A stretch of 64,000 nt of DNA from Yamadazyma tenuis. Its lineage: Eukaryota > Ascomycota > Pichiomycetes > Serinales > Debaryomycetaceae. Position numbers and translations under genes: made by a program. Under the pieces are notes generated by a model that saw only the letters and a program-made list of their open reading frames with translations, had not been told where the DNA came from and did not search any database. Position 1 is the first letter of the stretch. Every line of letters begins with the position of its first letter. The stretch is from NCBI RefSeq assembly GCF_029203305.1, contig NC_089462.1:1-64000 (forward strand). The letters are read 5' to 3'. This document shows, piece after piece, positions 41,396 to 51,255 of the stretch.

Positions 41396-41862
41396 TGTAG
41401 AATCCACAAACGAGTCAAGTTCGCGATGAGCCAACAAGAGCCGGTGCGGGACCTGAGGGATTCGAGCAGAAGACAGTACCAGTGCAGGGGCGCGCGACGC
41501 CGTCAAGGTCGTGCCCTTTTCTGCCACGAGCATTGAACCACTCGCCGTGTCAAAATCTCGCGCGCGCGCCTTGACACACTGCCCTGCCCCATGCCTGATT
41601 CTCCCGCACTCGAGCCGCCGCGACTTCTCCTATTTTTGTTTGTGCGAAATTTCCAAATCACCGTTTACTTCGGATACATTTGTCTTTTGTTTGCAACACC
41701 TTAATTAGACGTTTTTATTACCATTGGGACCACAGAGTTATACTCCAAGTATCACCAGACTGTAACCTCCTGAATTAAACGTCACCCACTGCAGGCGAAT
41801 CTGCTCCAATCGATTCCTTCATTTTTAGTCCCGTACTTGTATTTTTCCGTTGAGTGTGTCTA
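41396..41862. promoter_or_regulatory. Divergent CSN12/JSN1-type promoter
   Basis: 467 bp. Contains an alternating CGCGCGCGCG tract around 41560-41571 and several GCGCG words. The cycle-box-like ACGCG core is not clearly placed. No gene supported. Confidence 0.4.
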
Positions 41863-44800
41863 ATGAATTCGTCCACAAACCCATCTCCTCCACCAACAAT
41901 TTCATTGACCCTTTCGAACCCCGGAGTCGAACTGGACGCTTCCATACCAGGAAGTCTCATTGGATCCGGGGCCCATAGAACCAGAAGTCGTGCTGGGACT
42001 TTGCCGTCGACGTTTCTTAACCCAACGTTGGCAATTCCAATTCCCAACCCAAATACTACCCATTCCAATTCCTCGTCCACTTCGCCATTGATGGCCACCA
42101 GCCATCCATCCGATACGCTTGGCGGTGATTTTTTGGATAGCAACTCCATCAACGCCAGAAGGAAGCGGTCTGGCTCGCTCTTCTCCACAAACTCCATTTG
42201 GAACGACGATAATATCTCCATCCAGTCGCAAAATTTATTGGAATCAACCATCAGCAACAACACAATTGGAACCCCCAGTTCCTTTATTAGCCCTACGTTG
42301 GGTGCCCAGCCGTCAAGCTTGAATTTGAATGGTGTTTCCAATAACCCTAATGTTAATGATCCTGATAATAATGACTATAATGCCAATGTCCACCAAATGA
42401 TTAATAGAAATAGATCCTACACAACCAATGCAACTCTCCCAGCAAATGGACATGGTCACATGGACTTGAGCATGCTTGATGCTAATGGTGTCAATGCCCA
42501 GTCTGGGTTGTCTCCTCAGTACATGTCAACTTCAGCTGGAAACAAAAACGAGATTAATTCACTTCTCGGCAACTTGATGTCAAATATAGGCGGAACAAGT
42601 CCTGGAGCAGCTCGTAACAGAGCCCAAACCTTCTCGGGAATGGTTCCTCTTCAGTCTGAAGGAGTTCACTCCCAACAATACTACAACCGTTTGCAGCAAC
42701 AGCAGCAACATGTTCAACAACAGCAACATGCTCAGCAACAACCACAGTACCAACAAGTTCAATTTCAATATGGCCAGAATTATGCTCAACAGCCGCTTCT
42801 TGTCGATGATTTTGATATGAGTCTGATGGTCATCACCAACAACTTTGAGAACCCTAACTTGGGGCCAACCAACCACCTTTTGTTTGACAACTTGCCTCTG
42901 TTCTTCGATTCGGCCAAGTTATTTTCTGTTTTAAACGACTCCTTTGGCAACAACAACAGGCACTTGAACAATATCTTGAGCATCAGAACCACAACCACAT
43001 CCACCTCGAAATTAGCATTGGTTACCTGCTCGTCTCTTGAGGTGGCTATGAACTTGAAAGCTAACTTCAATCACTATGAAGTGGTCCCAGGAATCATTTT
43101 GTATATTGCATTTGCCAAATGCCATGACCCGGTGCCCACTTCCACTGGCTCATCAAGTTCATCATCAAAATCAACTTCAGGCCAGACCACGAACTCAAAC
43201 AACGTGAACCATTCCCCAGACCATGAGCCTGTTAACGAGGGTGTGATTGTTTTGGAAAACAAAAAAATTAGTCGAATTGACGTCCTGCAAGTGAAAGATT
43301 CCTTGTTACATACAATTGATCAAATTATTGGTGATAATCACGGATCCCGTGTTGATAAAAATAAGATCATTTCTATCATCAACAGGACTTTGAGCTACAC
43401 AAACTCAAACTATCAAGACAATTTCGGTCCATTACCTGATCCTATCCCTGTTCGACAATTTGATGCACCTAAGTTAAGGGAATTGAGAAAAGATTTGGAA
43501 TTCAACGAATTGCTTGTGTTAGAAGGCCATACGTTGCCTGAAACCAACGATAAACTCAAAAACCACAACATTGGTGATAACAGATCCATGAGCCAGATGG
43601 ATTTGGAAGACTTATGTTTGGTCATGTTGGACGAATTACCAGAGTTATGCTACGACTACATTGGAAATACTGTTGTGCAGAAGTTGTTTCTCCTTGTAAA
43701 ATCACCTTTGATTAAGTTGATGATGGTTAAAGAGATCACTCCATACTTGACTCAATTGAGCATCCACAAAAACGGTACCTGGGCCATCCAAAAGATTATT
43801 AATTTGTGCCATGACGACTACCAACAGCAATATATTATTGGGGCCAGTTTAAAGCCTTACACAGTCAAGTTATTCAACGACCAGTTTGGTAATTACGCAT
43901 TGCAAGGTTGTATCAAGTTCAAGTCACCATTTAATGATTTCCTTTTTGAGTCAATCTTGGATAACTTCATTGAAATAAGTTTTGGAAGATTTGGCTCCAG
44001 AAGTATCAGGACTATCCTAGAAACTTCTGATGAAAGATACATCACCAAAGAGCAGATAGTTTTGATCAGTGGGTTGATTATTGAATATGCCAATGAGTTG
44101 GTGGTCAATAATAACGGGTCTTTGTTGATCACTTGGTTTTTGGATACCTTTAGTGGATTTGGACACAGGTTCGAAAAGAAGTACGAGTTATTGACCAAGA
44201 AGTTCGTGGAACACTTGGATGTATTATGTCGTCATAAATTGGCCAACTTGACCATCTTGAAGATTTTAAATAACAGACAAGACTTGAGGCTGAAACAAAT
44301 CATCATGGACAAGATCTTTGGTAAGTTTGATGACACTAATGGTGATGAAACCATCAAACCCCCATCTAAGCTTTTGGAAACCATTTTGACTGAAGACTCC
44401 GATCCCAACAATAATGCTGGCCCATTATTCATCTACAAGATTTTGTCAAACCCATTATTGTTGAACTTGACCAACTATTCCCACAACCACGACGAAAAGG
44501 ATATGAATAAAAATTCCCGGTACCAGAAGTTCATTATACAACAGATCAGAAGATTGTTGCTCGAGTTGAACATCAATAACTACCAAGCCTACAAGAAGTT
44601 GATGGACGAAGTTGGGTTGTCCAACACCAGAATCACCAGAAGCTCGTCCTTGTCCAAACGTGGAGGAGGAGGTAGTGGTGGTAAGAGAGGTGGTAACAAT
44701 GGCACTGGCTCTCGCAGAATGAACATGGGAAGTGCTGGTCCTAATCAGATGTCACCTCACGATGCTAACCAAGTTCCTAGTCATCACCCAGGCATGAACC

Positions 44801-45168
44801 AATACCCTGGTGTAAACTACATGGGGAGTCCAGGAGTGATGTACCAAGGTGGAATAGTTCCTCCTCAAGGTCCTCCAGTATCTGACCCATACGCCATGGG
44901 ATACCCTGGCCAACAGAGTTATCCGGTGATGATGACACCACAAATGATGACGAACTACCAGTATCCCGCGTCGGCCTCTTCTTCCGGATACAATGACAAA
45001 ACGCCTCCTCAGCCCCAATCTCAACAGCTGCAGCAACAACAACAGCAAGATGTAGCCATGATGCAACAATTGGAGCAATTGTCCCTCAGTTCTGCGGCTT
45101 TGGGATATAACTCTAATCCTGGCACCCCAGGTGATACTCGTGCTCAACAGCAGAACCTGTTCTTTTGA
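41863..45168 (+). CDS. JSN1: Pumilio-family RNA-binding protein, JSN1/PUF2-like, with RRM
   Basis: 1101 residues from the ATG at 41863; the frame extends upstream only to GTG. The N-terminus is Ser/Asn/Pro-rich. Gln-rich tracts lie at about 268-305. An RRM-like domain (NHLLFDNLPLFFDSAKLF ... LALVTCSSLEVAMNLKANFNHY) sits near 340-425. Puf repeats span roughly 560-860, with YDYIGNTVVQKLF, NGTWAIQKII, FGNYALQGCI and FGSRSIRTIL. A Gly-rich patch (RGGGGSGGKRGG) and a Pro/Met/Gln-rich tail follow. This RRM-plus-Puf layout is that of Jsn1/Puf2, which bind 3' UTRs of mRNAs encoding membrane and mitochondrial proteins. Saccharomyces has two such paralogues; which one this represents is not meaningful outside that lineage. 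Confidence 0.88.
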   Translation: MNSSTNPSPPPTISLTLSNPGVELDASIPGSLIGSGAHRTRSRAGTLPSTFLNPTLAIPIPNPNTTHSNSSSTSPLMATSHPSDTLGGDFLDSNSINARRKRSGSLFSTNSIWNDDNISIQSQNLLESTISNNTIGTPSSFISPTLGAQPSSLNLNGVSNNPNVNDPDNNDYNANVHQMINRNRSYTTNATLPANGHGHMDLSMLDANGVNAQSGLSPQYMSTSAGNKNEINSLLGNLMSNIGGTSPGAARNRAQTFSGMVPLQSEGVHSQQYYNRLQQQQQHVQQQQHAQQQPQYQQVQFQYGQNYAQQPLLVDDFDMSLMVITNNFENPNLGPTNHLLFDNLPLFFDSAKLFSVLNDSFGNNNRHLNNILSIRTTTTSTSKLALVTCSSLEVAMNLKANFNHYEVVPGIILYIAFAKCHDPVPTSTGSSSSSSKSTSGQTTNSNNVNHSPDHEPVNEGVIVLENKKISRIDVLQVKDSLLHTIDQIIGDNHGSRVDKNKIISIINRTLSYTNSNYQDNFGPLPDPIPVRQFDAPKLRELRKDLEFNELLVLEGHTLPETNDKLKNHNIGDNRSMSQMDLEDLCLVMLDELPELCYDYIGNTVVQKLFLLVKSPLIKLMMVKEITPYLTQLSIHKNGTWAIQKIINLCHDDYQQQYIIGASLKPYTVKLFNDQFGNYALQGCIKFKSPFNDFLFESILDNFIEISFGRFGSRSIRTILETSDERYITKEQIVLISGLIIEYANELVVNNNGSLLITWFLDTFSGFGHRFEKKYELLTKKFVEHLDVLCRHKLANLTILKILNNRQDLRLKQIIMDKIFGKFDDTNGDETIKPPSKLLETILTEDSDPNNNAGPLFIYKILSNPLLLNLTNYSHNHDEKDMNKNSRYQKFIIQQIRRLLLELNINNYQAYKKLMDEVGLSNTRITRSSSLSKRGGGGSGGKRGGNNGTGSRRMNMGSAGPNQMSPHDANQVPSHHPGMNQYPGVNYMGSPGVMYQGGIVPPQGPPVSDPYAMGYPGQQSYPVMMTPQMMTNYQYPASASSSGYNDKTPPQPQSQQLQQQQQQDVAMMQQLEQLSLSSAALGYNSNPGTPGDTRAQQQNLFF

Positions 45169-45511
45169 ACGAACATAATCCAGTAATAGTTAATAGTTAA
45201 AACAATAATCTTCTCGCCACTAATGCCTTCGGGTTTCCCTTTATCAACTGGATCGCAAAACAATAACAAAATGCGCGAGATCGAAAATTGTTTTTACAAG
45301 CACCGGAAATCCACATTACACATACGTACTTTTGATTGCAATCAAAAATACTGTAATAGTTATAGAAGCATTTAGTAACTTTATCAACGTTGCTGATACT
45401 TGTATCAACATTATACTCAATTCATCCTAGAGGTCTGATAAATCGTGGACCCGTCCTGAAATTCGAGATCCAGTAAGAAACCCCAAGCCATTACAAATTC
45501 TGTTCTTCTAA
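45169..45511. other. Spacer between the Puf gene and GRR1
   Basis: 343 bp; GRR1 promoter and upstream gene terminator. No other feature recognised. Confidence 0.4.
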
Positions 45512-47812
45512 ATGAGTTCTCCCAGCAGCACCAACGAGGATCCCGAGTTTGTGTTTGCTCCTGCAGGTCCCAGAAATCTGCAGTTCCGTCGGGAAAGAGA
45601 TTCGTTCAGTTCAGATACTTTGACGCCCAACCTAAGAAAGGGTAAATATGATCCTAGTACTTTTGAAATGACTGATATCGACGATGCCGACACCAATTTC
45701 CAAGAACTTAAAGAGTCTTTGGTGAATATACGGAGTCGGAGAAGTGAAATCCAGACTTTGAATTATCGGAACTCGCCGTTGTTGAATTTGCCTACCGAAG
45801 TGTTATTACAAATCTTTCATCATTTAGACAGAAGGGACTTGTTTTCCCTATTGACGGTATGCAGAGAGTTCAGCGAATTGATCATTGAAATCCTATGGTT
45901 TAGACCAAACATGCAAAGCGATATGTCTTTCAAACACATCAGGCAAATCATGAGCTTGCCACCCCATACCACCCACTGGAATTATCGCTTATATATTAAG
46001 AGGCTTAATTTGTCGTTTATGACCAAGCTCGTCAACGATGATTTACTCTCGTTGTTTATAGGCTGTCCCAAGCTTGAACGGTTGACTTTGGTTAATTGTA
46101 ACAAATTATCCAGAACCCCAATCAGTAATGTATTGGATAGGTGTGAACGGCTCCAGTCGATTGATTTGACGGGTGTCACCGATATACAAGATGACATATT
46201 CTTGACATTGGCCAGGAACTGCCCTAGACTACAAGGGTTGTACGCTCCTGGGTGTGGTAATGTCAGTGAAGATGCAGTGATCACCTTATTAAGGGCTTGC
46301 CCCATGCTTAAGAGAATCAAGTTCAACAACAGTGAAAATATCACCGATCACTCCATTTTGGCCATGTATGAGAACTGCAAGTCTTTGGTAGAAGTCGACT
46401 TGCACAACTGCCCGGAGGTTACAGACTTATACTTACGAAAGATCTTTTTGGAGTTGTCTCAATTGAGGGAGTTCAGGATTAGTAACGCTCCAGGGATCAC
46501 CGACAACTTATTGGGGCTTTTACCCAACTCTTTCTACTTGGAAAAGTTAAGAATCATCGATATGACTGGCTGTAATGCCATCACGGATAAGTTTGTTGAG
46601 AAACTAGTGATATGCGCCCAAAGGTTGAGAAACGTTGTCTTGTCCAAGTGCTTGCAGATCACCGATGCGTCGTTGAGGGCATTGTCAAAGTTGGGTAGAA
46701 GTTTACACTACCTTCATTTGGGCCACTGTTTACTAATCACTGATTTTGGAGTCACTTCTTTGGTCAGATATTGTCATCGAATTCAGTATATCGATCTTGC
46801 CTGTTGCTCTCAATTGACCGATTGGTCATTGGCAGAATTGGCCACTTTACCAAAATTGAGAAGAATAGGTTTGGTCAAATGCCATTTAATAACTGACAAC
46901 GGAATAGTTGAGTTGGTCAGGCGGAGAGGCGAGCAGGACTGTTTGGAAAGAGTTCATTTATCTTACTGTACTCGTCTATCAATTGGGCCTATTTATTTGC
47001 TCTTGAAGACCTGTCCGAGGTTGACACATTTATCGTTGACGGGAATTCAAGCATTCTTGAGAAGAGAGATCACCCAGTACTGTCGTGAGCCTCCTCCAGA
47101 TTTCAACGAATACCAAAAGTCTTTGTTCTGTGTGTTCTCGGGAGATGGAGTTAACCAGTTAAGAAATCACTTACAACAAATCATGGAGGACAGAGCATAT
47201 GCTTTAGACCAAGGCGAAGGACAACCGCAGTTGGCCAACATGAACCCAGGAAATAGAATTGGTTCTTTTCAAAATAGAGCTGTCAATAACAACCCTAATA
47301 CCGAAAATGGTAATGTCGATATTCTAAGATTGGATAATCCTCCACCCATGGGCAATTTTGGTGCTACCGGTACCAATGACGAAGAAGGAATAAGCTTATG
47401 GGCTAGACAAAGAGGATTGGGGATCTTGAGAGACAACAATGAAATGACTCCAAATGAAATCCAGGACATTAATAGAGAAATCTTCACAGAACTTACACAA
47501 GGGGATGGGGCCAACAATCAACAAATGACACCCGGCGAACGTGCACATCAGCAGTTGAGAGAAAATTTCACTAGGTTCATAAGAAGCCAAGAACATCAGC
47601 GGTTCAGTCAACGAGCAATGGCGTATGGTCAAAGAAGAGGAGGAGTGCAGATCATGAATGGAATTGGATCCAATGCTCCTCAGATTTCCCAACCGGCAGT
47701 GTTTCCTAATGAAGGTCAACCTGATATTCCAATTATGAACGACGATGAAGATGGCGATGTTGAGATGTCCGCCACTGATTTGTTTGGCGGCACTAATAAT
47801 AATGGGGCATAA
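45512..47812 (+). CDS. GRR1: F-box/LRR protein Grr1, SCF ubiquitin ligase subunit
   Basis: 766 residues. The F-box LPTEVLLQIFHHLDRRDLFSLLTVCREF lies near residues 91-120 and binds Skp1. About a dozen cysteine-containing leucine-rich repeats follow (about 160-520), with C..L......C..ITD and GL..L....C patterns. A charged, Asn/Gln-rich tail completes the protein. Grr1 recruits phosphorylated targets (cyclins, Mth1-type glucose regulators) to SCF. In Candida relatives it affects morphogenesis. The length is shorter than S. cerevisiae Grr1 (1151), mainly in the N- and C-terminal extensions. It is convergent with the next gene (69 bp). Confidence 0.94.
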   Translation: MSSPSSTNEDPEFVFAPAGPRNLQFRRERDSFSSDTLTPNLRKGKYDPSTFEMTDIDDADTNFQELKESLVNIRSRRSEIQTLNYRNSPLLNLPTEVLLQIFHHLDRRDLFSLLTVCREFSELIIEILWFRPNMQSDMSFKHIRQIMSLPPHTTHWNYRLYIKRLNLSFMTKLVNDDLLSLFIGCPKLERLTLVNCNKLSRTPISNVLDRCERLQSIDLTGVTDIQDDIFLTLARNCPRLQGLYAPGCGNVSEDAVITLLRACPMLKRIKFNNSENITDHSILAMYENCKSLVEVDLHNCPEVTDLYLRKIFLELSQLREFRISNAPGITDNLLGLLPNSFYLEKLRIIDMTGCNAITDKFVEKLVICAQRLRNVVLSKCLQITDASLRALSKLGRSLHYLHLGHCLLITDFGVTSLVRYCHRIQYIDLACCSQLTDWSLAELATLPKLRRIGLVKCHLITDNGIVELVRRRGEQDCLERVHLSYCTRLSIGPIYLLLKTCPRLTHLSLTGIQAFLRREITQYCREPPPDFNEYQKSLFCVFSGDGVNQLRNHLQQIMEDRAYALDQGEGQPQLANMNPGNRIGSFQNRAVNNNPNTENGNVDILRLDNPPPMGNFGATGTNDEEGISLWARQRGLGILRDNNEMTPNEIQDINREIFTELTQGDGANNQQMTPGERAHQQLRENFTRFIRSQEHQRFSQRAMAYGQRRGGVQIMNGIGSNAPQISQPAVFPNEGQPDIPIMNDDEDGDVEMSATDLFGGTNNNGA

Positions 47813-47881
47813 TAATGACCCCCGATAATGCATAATTATGTACTCGATGTATTTAATTCAAAACACGATTCCGTATACTTC

Positions 47882-49236
47882 TCAATAACAATACCGGCTG
47901 CTAATCTGTTTCAATCTGATTTTCACAGGAATCTTGTTATACTCTATCAACTTCTTTGTTAAGTATGTCATAGTTTCAGGAATTCTGGTGGTTGTTTCTC
48001 TGGAAAGGGTACTTACATACTCCTTCAAGTAAATCTCTTTTGACGAACTTCCGCTCAGTGAATATGTGAAGGAAACTGTGAGTGAACAAGGGGTCCTAGT
48101 GATGAAAATGGAAAATGAAGTACTGGATTTTGATTCATTGTTAGTGCTTGCGTCACATGACTCACTTGTACCCGAGGATTCGTTTGTGCCTTGATATCCC
48201 AGGGTCGAATTCGAGTTATTTGGAGGAATACCAGACTTGCTTGTAGAGCTCGAGGTATCTGAAACAGTATTAGACTTTGAAGAACCTGATTCTTCATCTT
48301 CCAAACCTATCACCAGAACCAGTGACACTGAGCTCTTTGTTTCTGTTTCCGATTCTCCTCTGACCGGAATCCATTTTCTTTTGCATCGTGACTGCATTTG
48401 TTGGGCGGGTCGTTTCGAATACTGCATTGCTCCTAACACAATTGACTCTTCTATTGAAGCTTTTGTTGGATACCGACGCTTTTTATATGCCTGATACTCG
48501 TTGGACTGTTGTTTGGAAATTTCAAGGATCTTTTGTCTTCTTTGCTCAAAAATACTGGGGTTGGCTGCTTCAGTCATTAATAAACTCTCTACCGGGATGT
48601 TCCTAGGAACTTCACGTTTTTGAACAATCGAGTGAAGCTTACATGATATCCTCTTCATACAAGGCATAATAATATCCTTACATTTGACCATTGGAACGCC
48701 ACAAATGTAGTCGTTTTTATAGAATTCTAAACTTCTTTCGTTGATTACTTCTACACCATCACCGGTAAACTCTGTGAGGGGACTGGAGGAAAATGCCGAA
48801 GGACCGTAACCTAACATATGCACTTTATTATATGAAGAAAGCGAGCTTTTTGGCTTTTCATACATCACCTGGCTGTTGTTATTCGAGTCATCGCCAAGTA
48901 TATCACCGGGACAAAAGTTTGGACTTAGCTTATTTGCATCATAGAGAACTGAATTTTTCCCATAGTTCCTAAAAATATTACCACTGCTTCTTTCTAAGAT
49001 TCTGGTACTCAGTGGAGTACGCTTTTCCCAGCACTTGAGTTCCCCAAAAGAGTCTGATGGGTATCTAGATTAATATGGTACTTCACCAAATAAAAAATAG
49101 AGTATCACTTACACTCCCACTGCACCAATTTCAGCGGACAGTTGGGTGAGCGGTAATCAATTGGCGTGCTGGTCCCAAATCCATTGATATCCACGTATTT
49201 GGAGAAGAAAGAGTCATCTGAGTCATGTCTTTTCAT
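47882..49236 (-). CDS. Unrecognised intron-containing gene (intron 49054-49112)
   Basis: The continuous frame 47882-48868 starts at GTG and has open sequence upstream, so I looked for a first exon. Exon 1 at 49236-49113 (ATG, 41 codons plus 1 nt) ends at donor GTAAGT. Acceptor ATCAG ends at 49054, and exon 2 runs 49053-47882. Phases match and give 431 residues. The joined N-terminus reads MKRHDSDDSFFSKYVDING, then LKLVQWEYSFGELKCWEKR. The middle contains FEQRRQKILEISKQQSNEYQAYKKRR, a basic helix, and the C-terminal third is Ser-rich. No domain is recognised. It is divergent from RPL43 with 220 bp between starts. The intron is supported by splice signals only; the branch point (TATTAAT-like) is weak. 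Confidence 0.6.
49054..49112 (-). other. Predicted 59-nt intron in the unrecognised gene
   Basis: Minus strand: GTAAGT at 49112-49107 and CAG ending at 49054, with TATTAAT about 18 nt before the acceptor. Reading through instead meets a TGA two codons after the donor. Confidence 0.6.
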
Positions 49237-49456
49237 ATTTGTGGCAGGTAGTAGACGCCAGAGATTTTGCAGTCAAACAGGCGCGCGCCACGAGGGCCAC
49301 CGGGGCTGGTGCCCTTTTGATCTAGCAGTCACACTGCGGGTCCTGACCAAAGAAATTGTGTGCGCGCACGTAGCTATTCTGCTCACCGGTGAAAAGTCTA
49401 TGAGAGGAAAATTAAAAATTCCATAGAAATTTTCATCTAACTACCATAGATTTAAA

Positions 49457-50040
49457 ATGTATGTTGAAAGCAAATATAATACCAAAGCGATGACACCTCC
49501 AACTCAATAATAGTGCTCAAGATAAGAAAATACAGAACACCAAGTTCCCACCTATCCTTTGAACTGCCCACGAATACTCGTTCCCTTTCAAAGTGTTGAC
49601 CAGAACACCAAAGAGCAATGTGAAAAATCTTTTCGTCCACATAATTACCAACAGAAATTGACACAACTCCTCAGGCCCATTCCCATCAGTTCAACCACAG
49701 AGCTGGAAGATTTTTCTAAGTCATTTGTACGGATTTCACGAATTTATACTAACTTTTATTTAGGACTAAAAGAACTAGAAAAGTGGGTATCACCGGTAAG
49801 TTCGGTGTCAGATACGGTTCCTCCTTGAGAAAGCAAACCAAGAAGATGGAAGTTCAGCAACACGCTAGATACGACTGTTCTTTCTGTGGTAAGAGAGCTG
49901 TTAAGAGAGGTGCTGTTGGTATCTGGAGCTGTGGATCTTGTAGAAAGACCGTTGCTGGAGGTGCTTACTCTGTTTCCACCGCCGCTGCTGCCACCGTCAG
50001 ATCCACCATCCGTCGTTTGAGAGACATGGCTGAAGCTTAA
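49457..50040 (+). CDS. RPL43: Ribosomal protein eL43 (L43/L37a) with an intron splitting the start codon
   Basis: Exon 1 is only the AT of the start codon (49457-49458); exon 2 is 49764-50040. Joined, the protein is 92 residues beginning [19 protein letters not shown], the same length as S. cerevisiae eL43. The zinc finger C-x2-C (CSFC) and C-x2-C (CGSC) pair is present, then [25 protein letters not shown]. It is a structural protein of the 60S subunit. The unspliced frame begins only at GTG 49783, so an ORF scan alone would miss the first residues. No CTG codons occur. GC-rich palindromes GGCGCGCGCC and TGCGCGCA lie in the 220-bp upstream region shared with the preceding divergent gene. Confidence 0.95.
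49459..49763 (+). other. RPL43 intron (305 nt)
   Basis: Donor GTATGT at 49459-49464, branch point TACTAAC at 49747-49753, and acceptor TTTAG ending at 49763. The intron begins between T and G of the ATG. Confidence 0.93.
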
Positions 50041-50254
50041 ATGTCATTATTAAATAATCATATAAAACCTCATATTGTATATTTAAGTTAACGCTCCGTA
50101 TTTTGAAATACACACACAGTAAAAGATGCAGCTGTACTATGCTTGTGACGTTGGGAAGTTAGTTAGACGTACTTGTGTGGTTCTTTCGTCAGAAGTTTGG
50201 TGGGAGTATTGTTCGCACAATCCCACAAACTGCTCGCACATTCCCACTAACACC

Positions 50255-50845
50255 ATGGAACCGTACGAATTCCCCAAAATCCACTCGTTCCCACCCATGT
50301 ACACACAACAGCCTAATGCCACCATTCTAGACAATCAGCTTGGGTCCTGGTGCGATATAATACTCTCGTATTGCGAATACTACAAGATAAGTTCCATCAC
50401 TCTCACAGGGACCGTTATCTACTCGCAATTTGACGATTTGGACATAACCCAATTACCACCGGTATTTGAGAACAAAGCCATCGATAGGGCTGTGAACGAT
50501 GAGTTCAAGTCGACGATATTCCGCCACTTGATCCACAAACTGAAAAAAGCCGAGTACATCAATGCCAAACTGCCTGAAGCAGGGGTGCTCATATATTGGA
50601 GGTCACTAGTTGACTGGGCCAACCTTATCCACGATTTCGTGGAAAACACGGGGCAACTGGGAACGGTTCTCACGGTGTACGAATTGACGAAACTGGAAGA
50701 TTCAGGTCTTCCTGCTGACTTGAAGAATTTTGACTATAATATGTTGGTAAAAGTGCTAAAAAATGTGTTGATCAAACAGGGAAAAGCGCAGATATTGATG
50801 AGCGAAGACGACCCCGAACAGATTGGTGGAGTGAAGATTGTGTAA
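50255..50845 (+). CDS. VPS25: ESCRT-II subunit Vps25
   Basis: 196 residues from the ATG at 50255. The frame has an earlier ATG at 50126, but the extra 43 residues are not family-like, while MEPYEFPKIHSFPPMYTQQPN is the typical N-terminus with its Pro-Pro Vps36/Vps22 contact. Two winged-helix domains follow: the first about 20-100 (LGSWCDIILSYCEYYKI), the second about 105-196 (YWRSLVDWANLIHDFV, GTVLTVYELT), ending in GGVKIV. Vps25 bridges ESCRT-II to ESCRT-III (Vps20) on endosomes for multivesicular-body sorting. In Candida relatives ESCRT-II also supports Rim101 pH signalling. Confidence 0.93.
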   Translation: MEPYEFPKIHSFPPMYTQQPNATILDNQLGSWCDIILSYCEYYKISSITLTGTVIYSQFDDLDITQLPPVFENKAIDRAVNDEFKSTIFRHLIHKLKKAEYINAKLPEAGVLIYWRSLVDWANLIHDFVENTGQLGTVLTVYELTKLEDSGLPADLKNFDYNMLVKVLKNVLIKQGKAQILMSEDDPEQIGGVKIV

Positions 50846-51255
50846 GTAATAGACACGGGTTATGAGAACAAACGAATGGAATGTAGCTCAAGAACAATGC
50901 CGTGAAGCAGGTGATTTTGTATAAGTTGTCTGCTTCTTCAGCTTGCCGATGGCCGGCTGAATAGGCAAATATGAACCTTCTGCAACTTAGGTGTTTTTGG
51001 AGAGATTCAGCCCACTCCCATAAAACGTATACAGTTGCACACATGGTGGCGGATGAAACAGCTTTCCGAATGCGGCAGTCGACGCCAGAGACTCATCGCG
51101 TCTGAAAAAGCAAAAATTTACAAAAACTATTTAAACACCAGATTTCCCTGCGATGGGATTCCCTCCTCTTACCTCTCTTTCTTCCCGCTTAAAATATAAT
51201 TTTAAGAGGGTATTAAATCCATTCTTTTTTTTGTGTAATAAAATTCCTCTTAATC
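50846..51255. promoter_or_regulatory. URA7 upstream region
   Basis: 410 bp between VPS25 and URA7. A T/A-rich stretch with TTTTTTTTGTG lies just before the URA7 ATG. No extra gene. Confidence 0.4.

Noticed and set aside
41396..41533. In-frame 46-residue N-terminal extension of the CSN12-like protein from an upstream ATG
   Set aside because: Low-complexity, GC-rich promoter-like sequence with no counterpart in the family; the MSTLSQYL start fits better.
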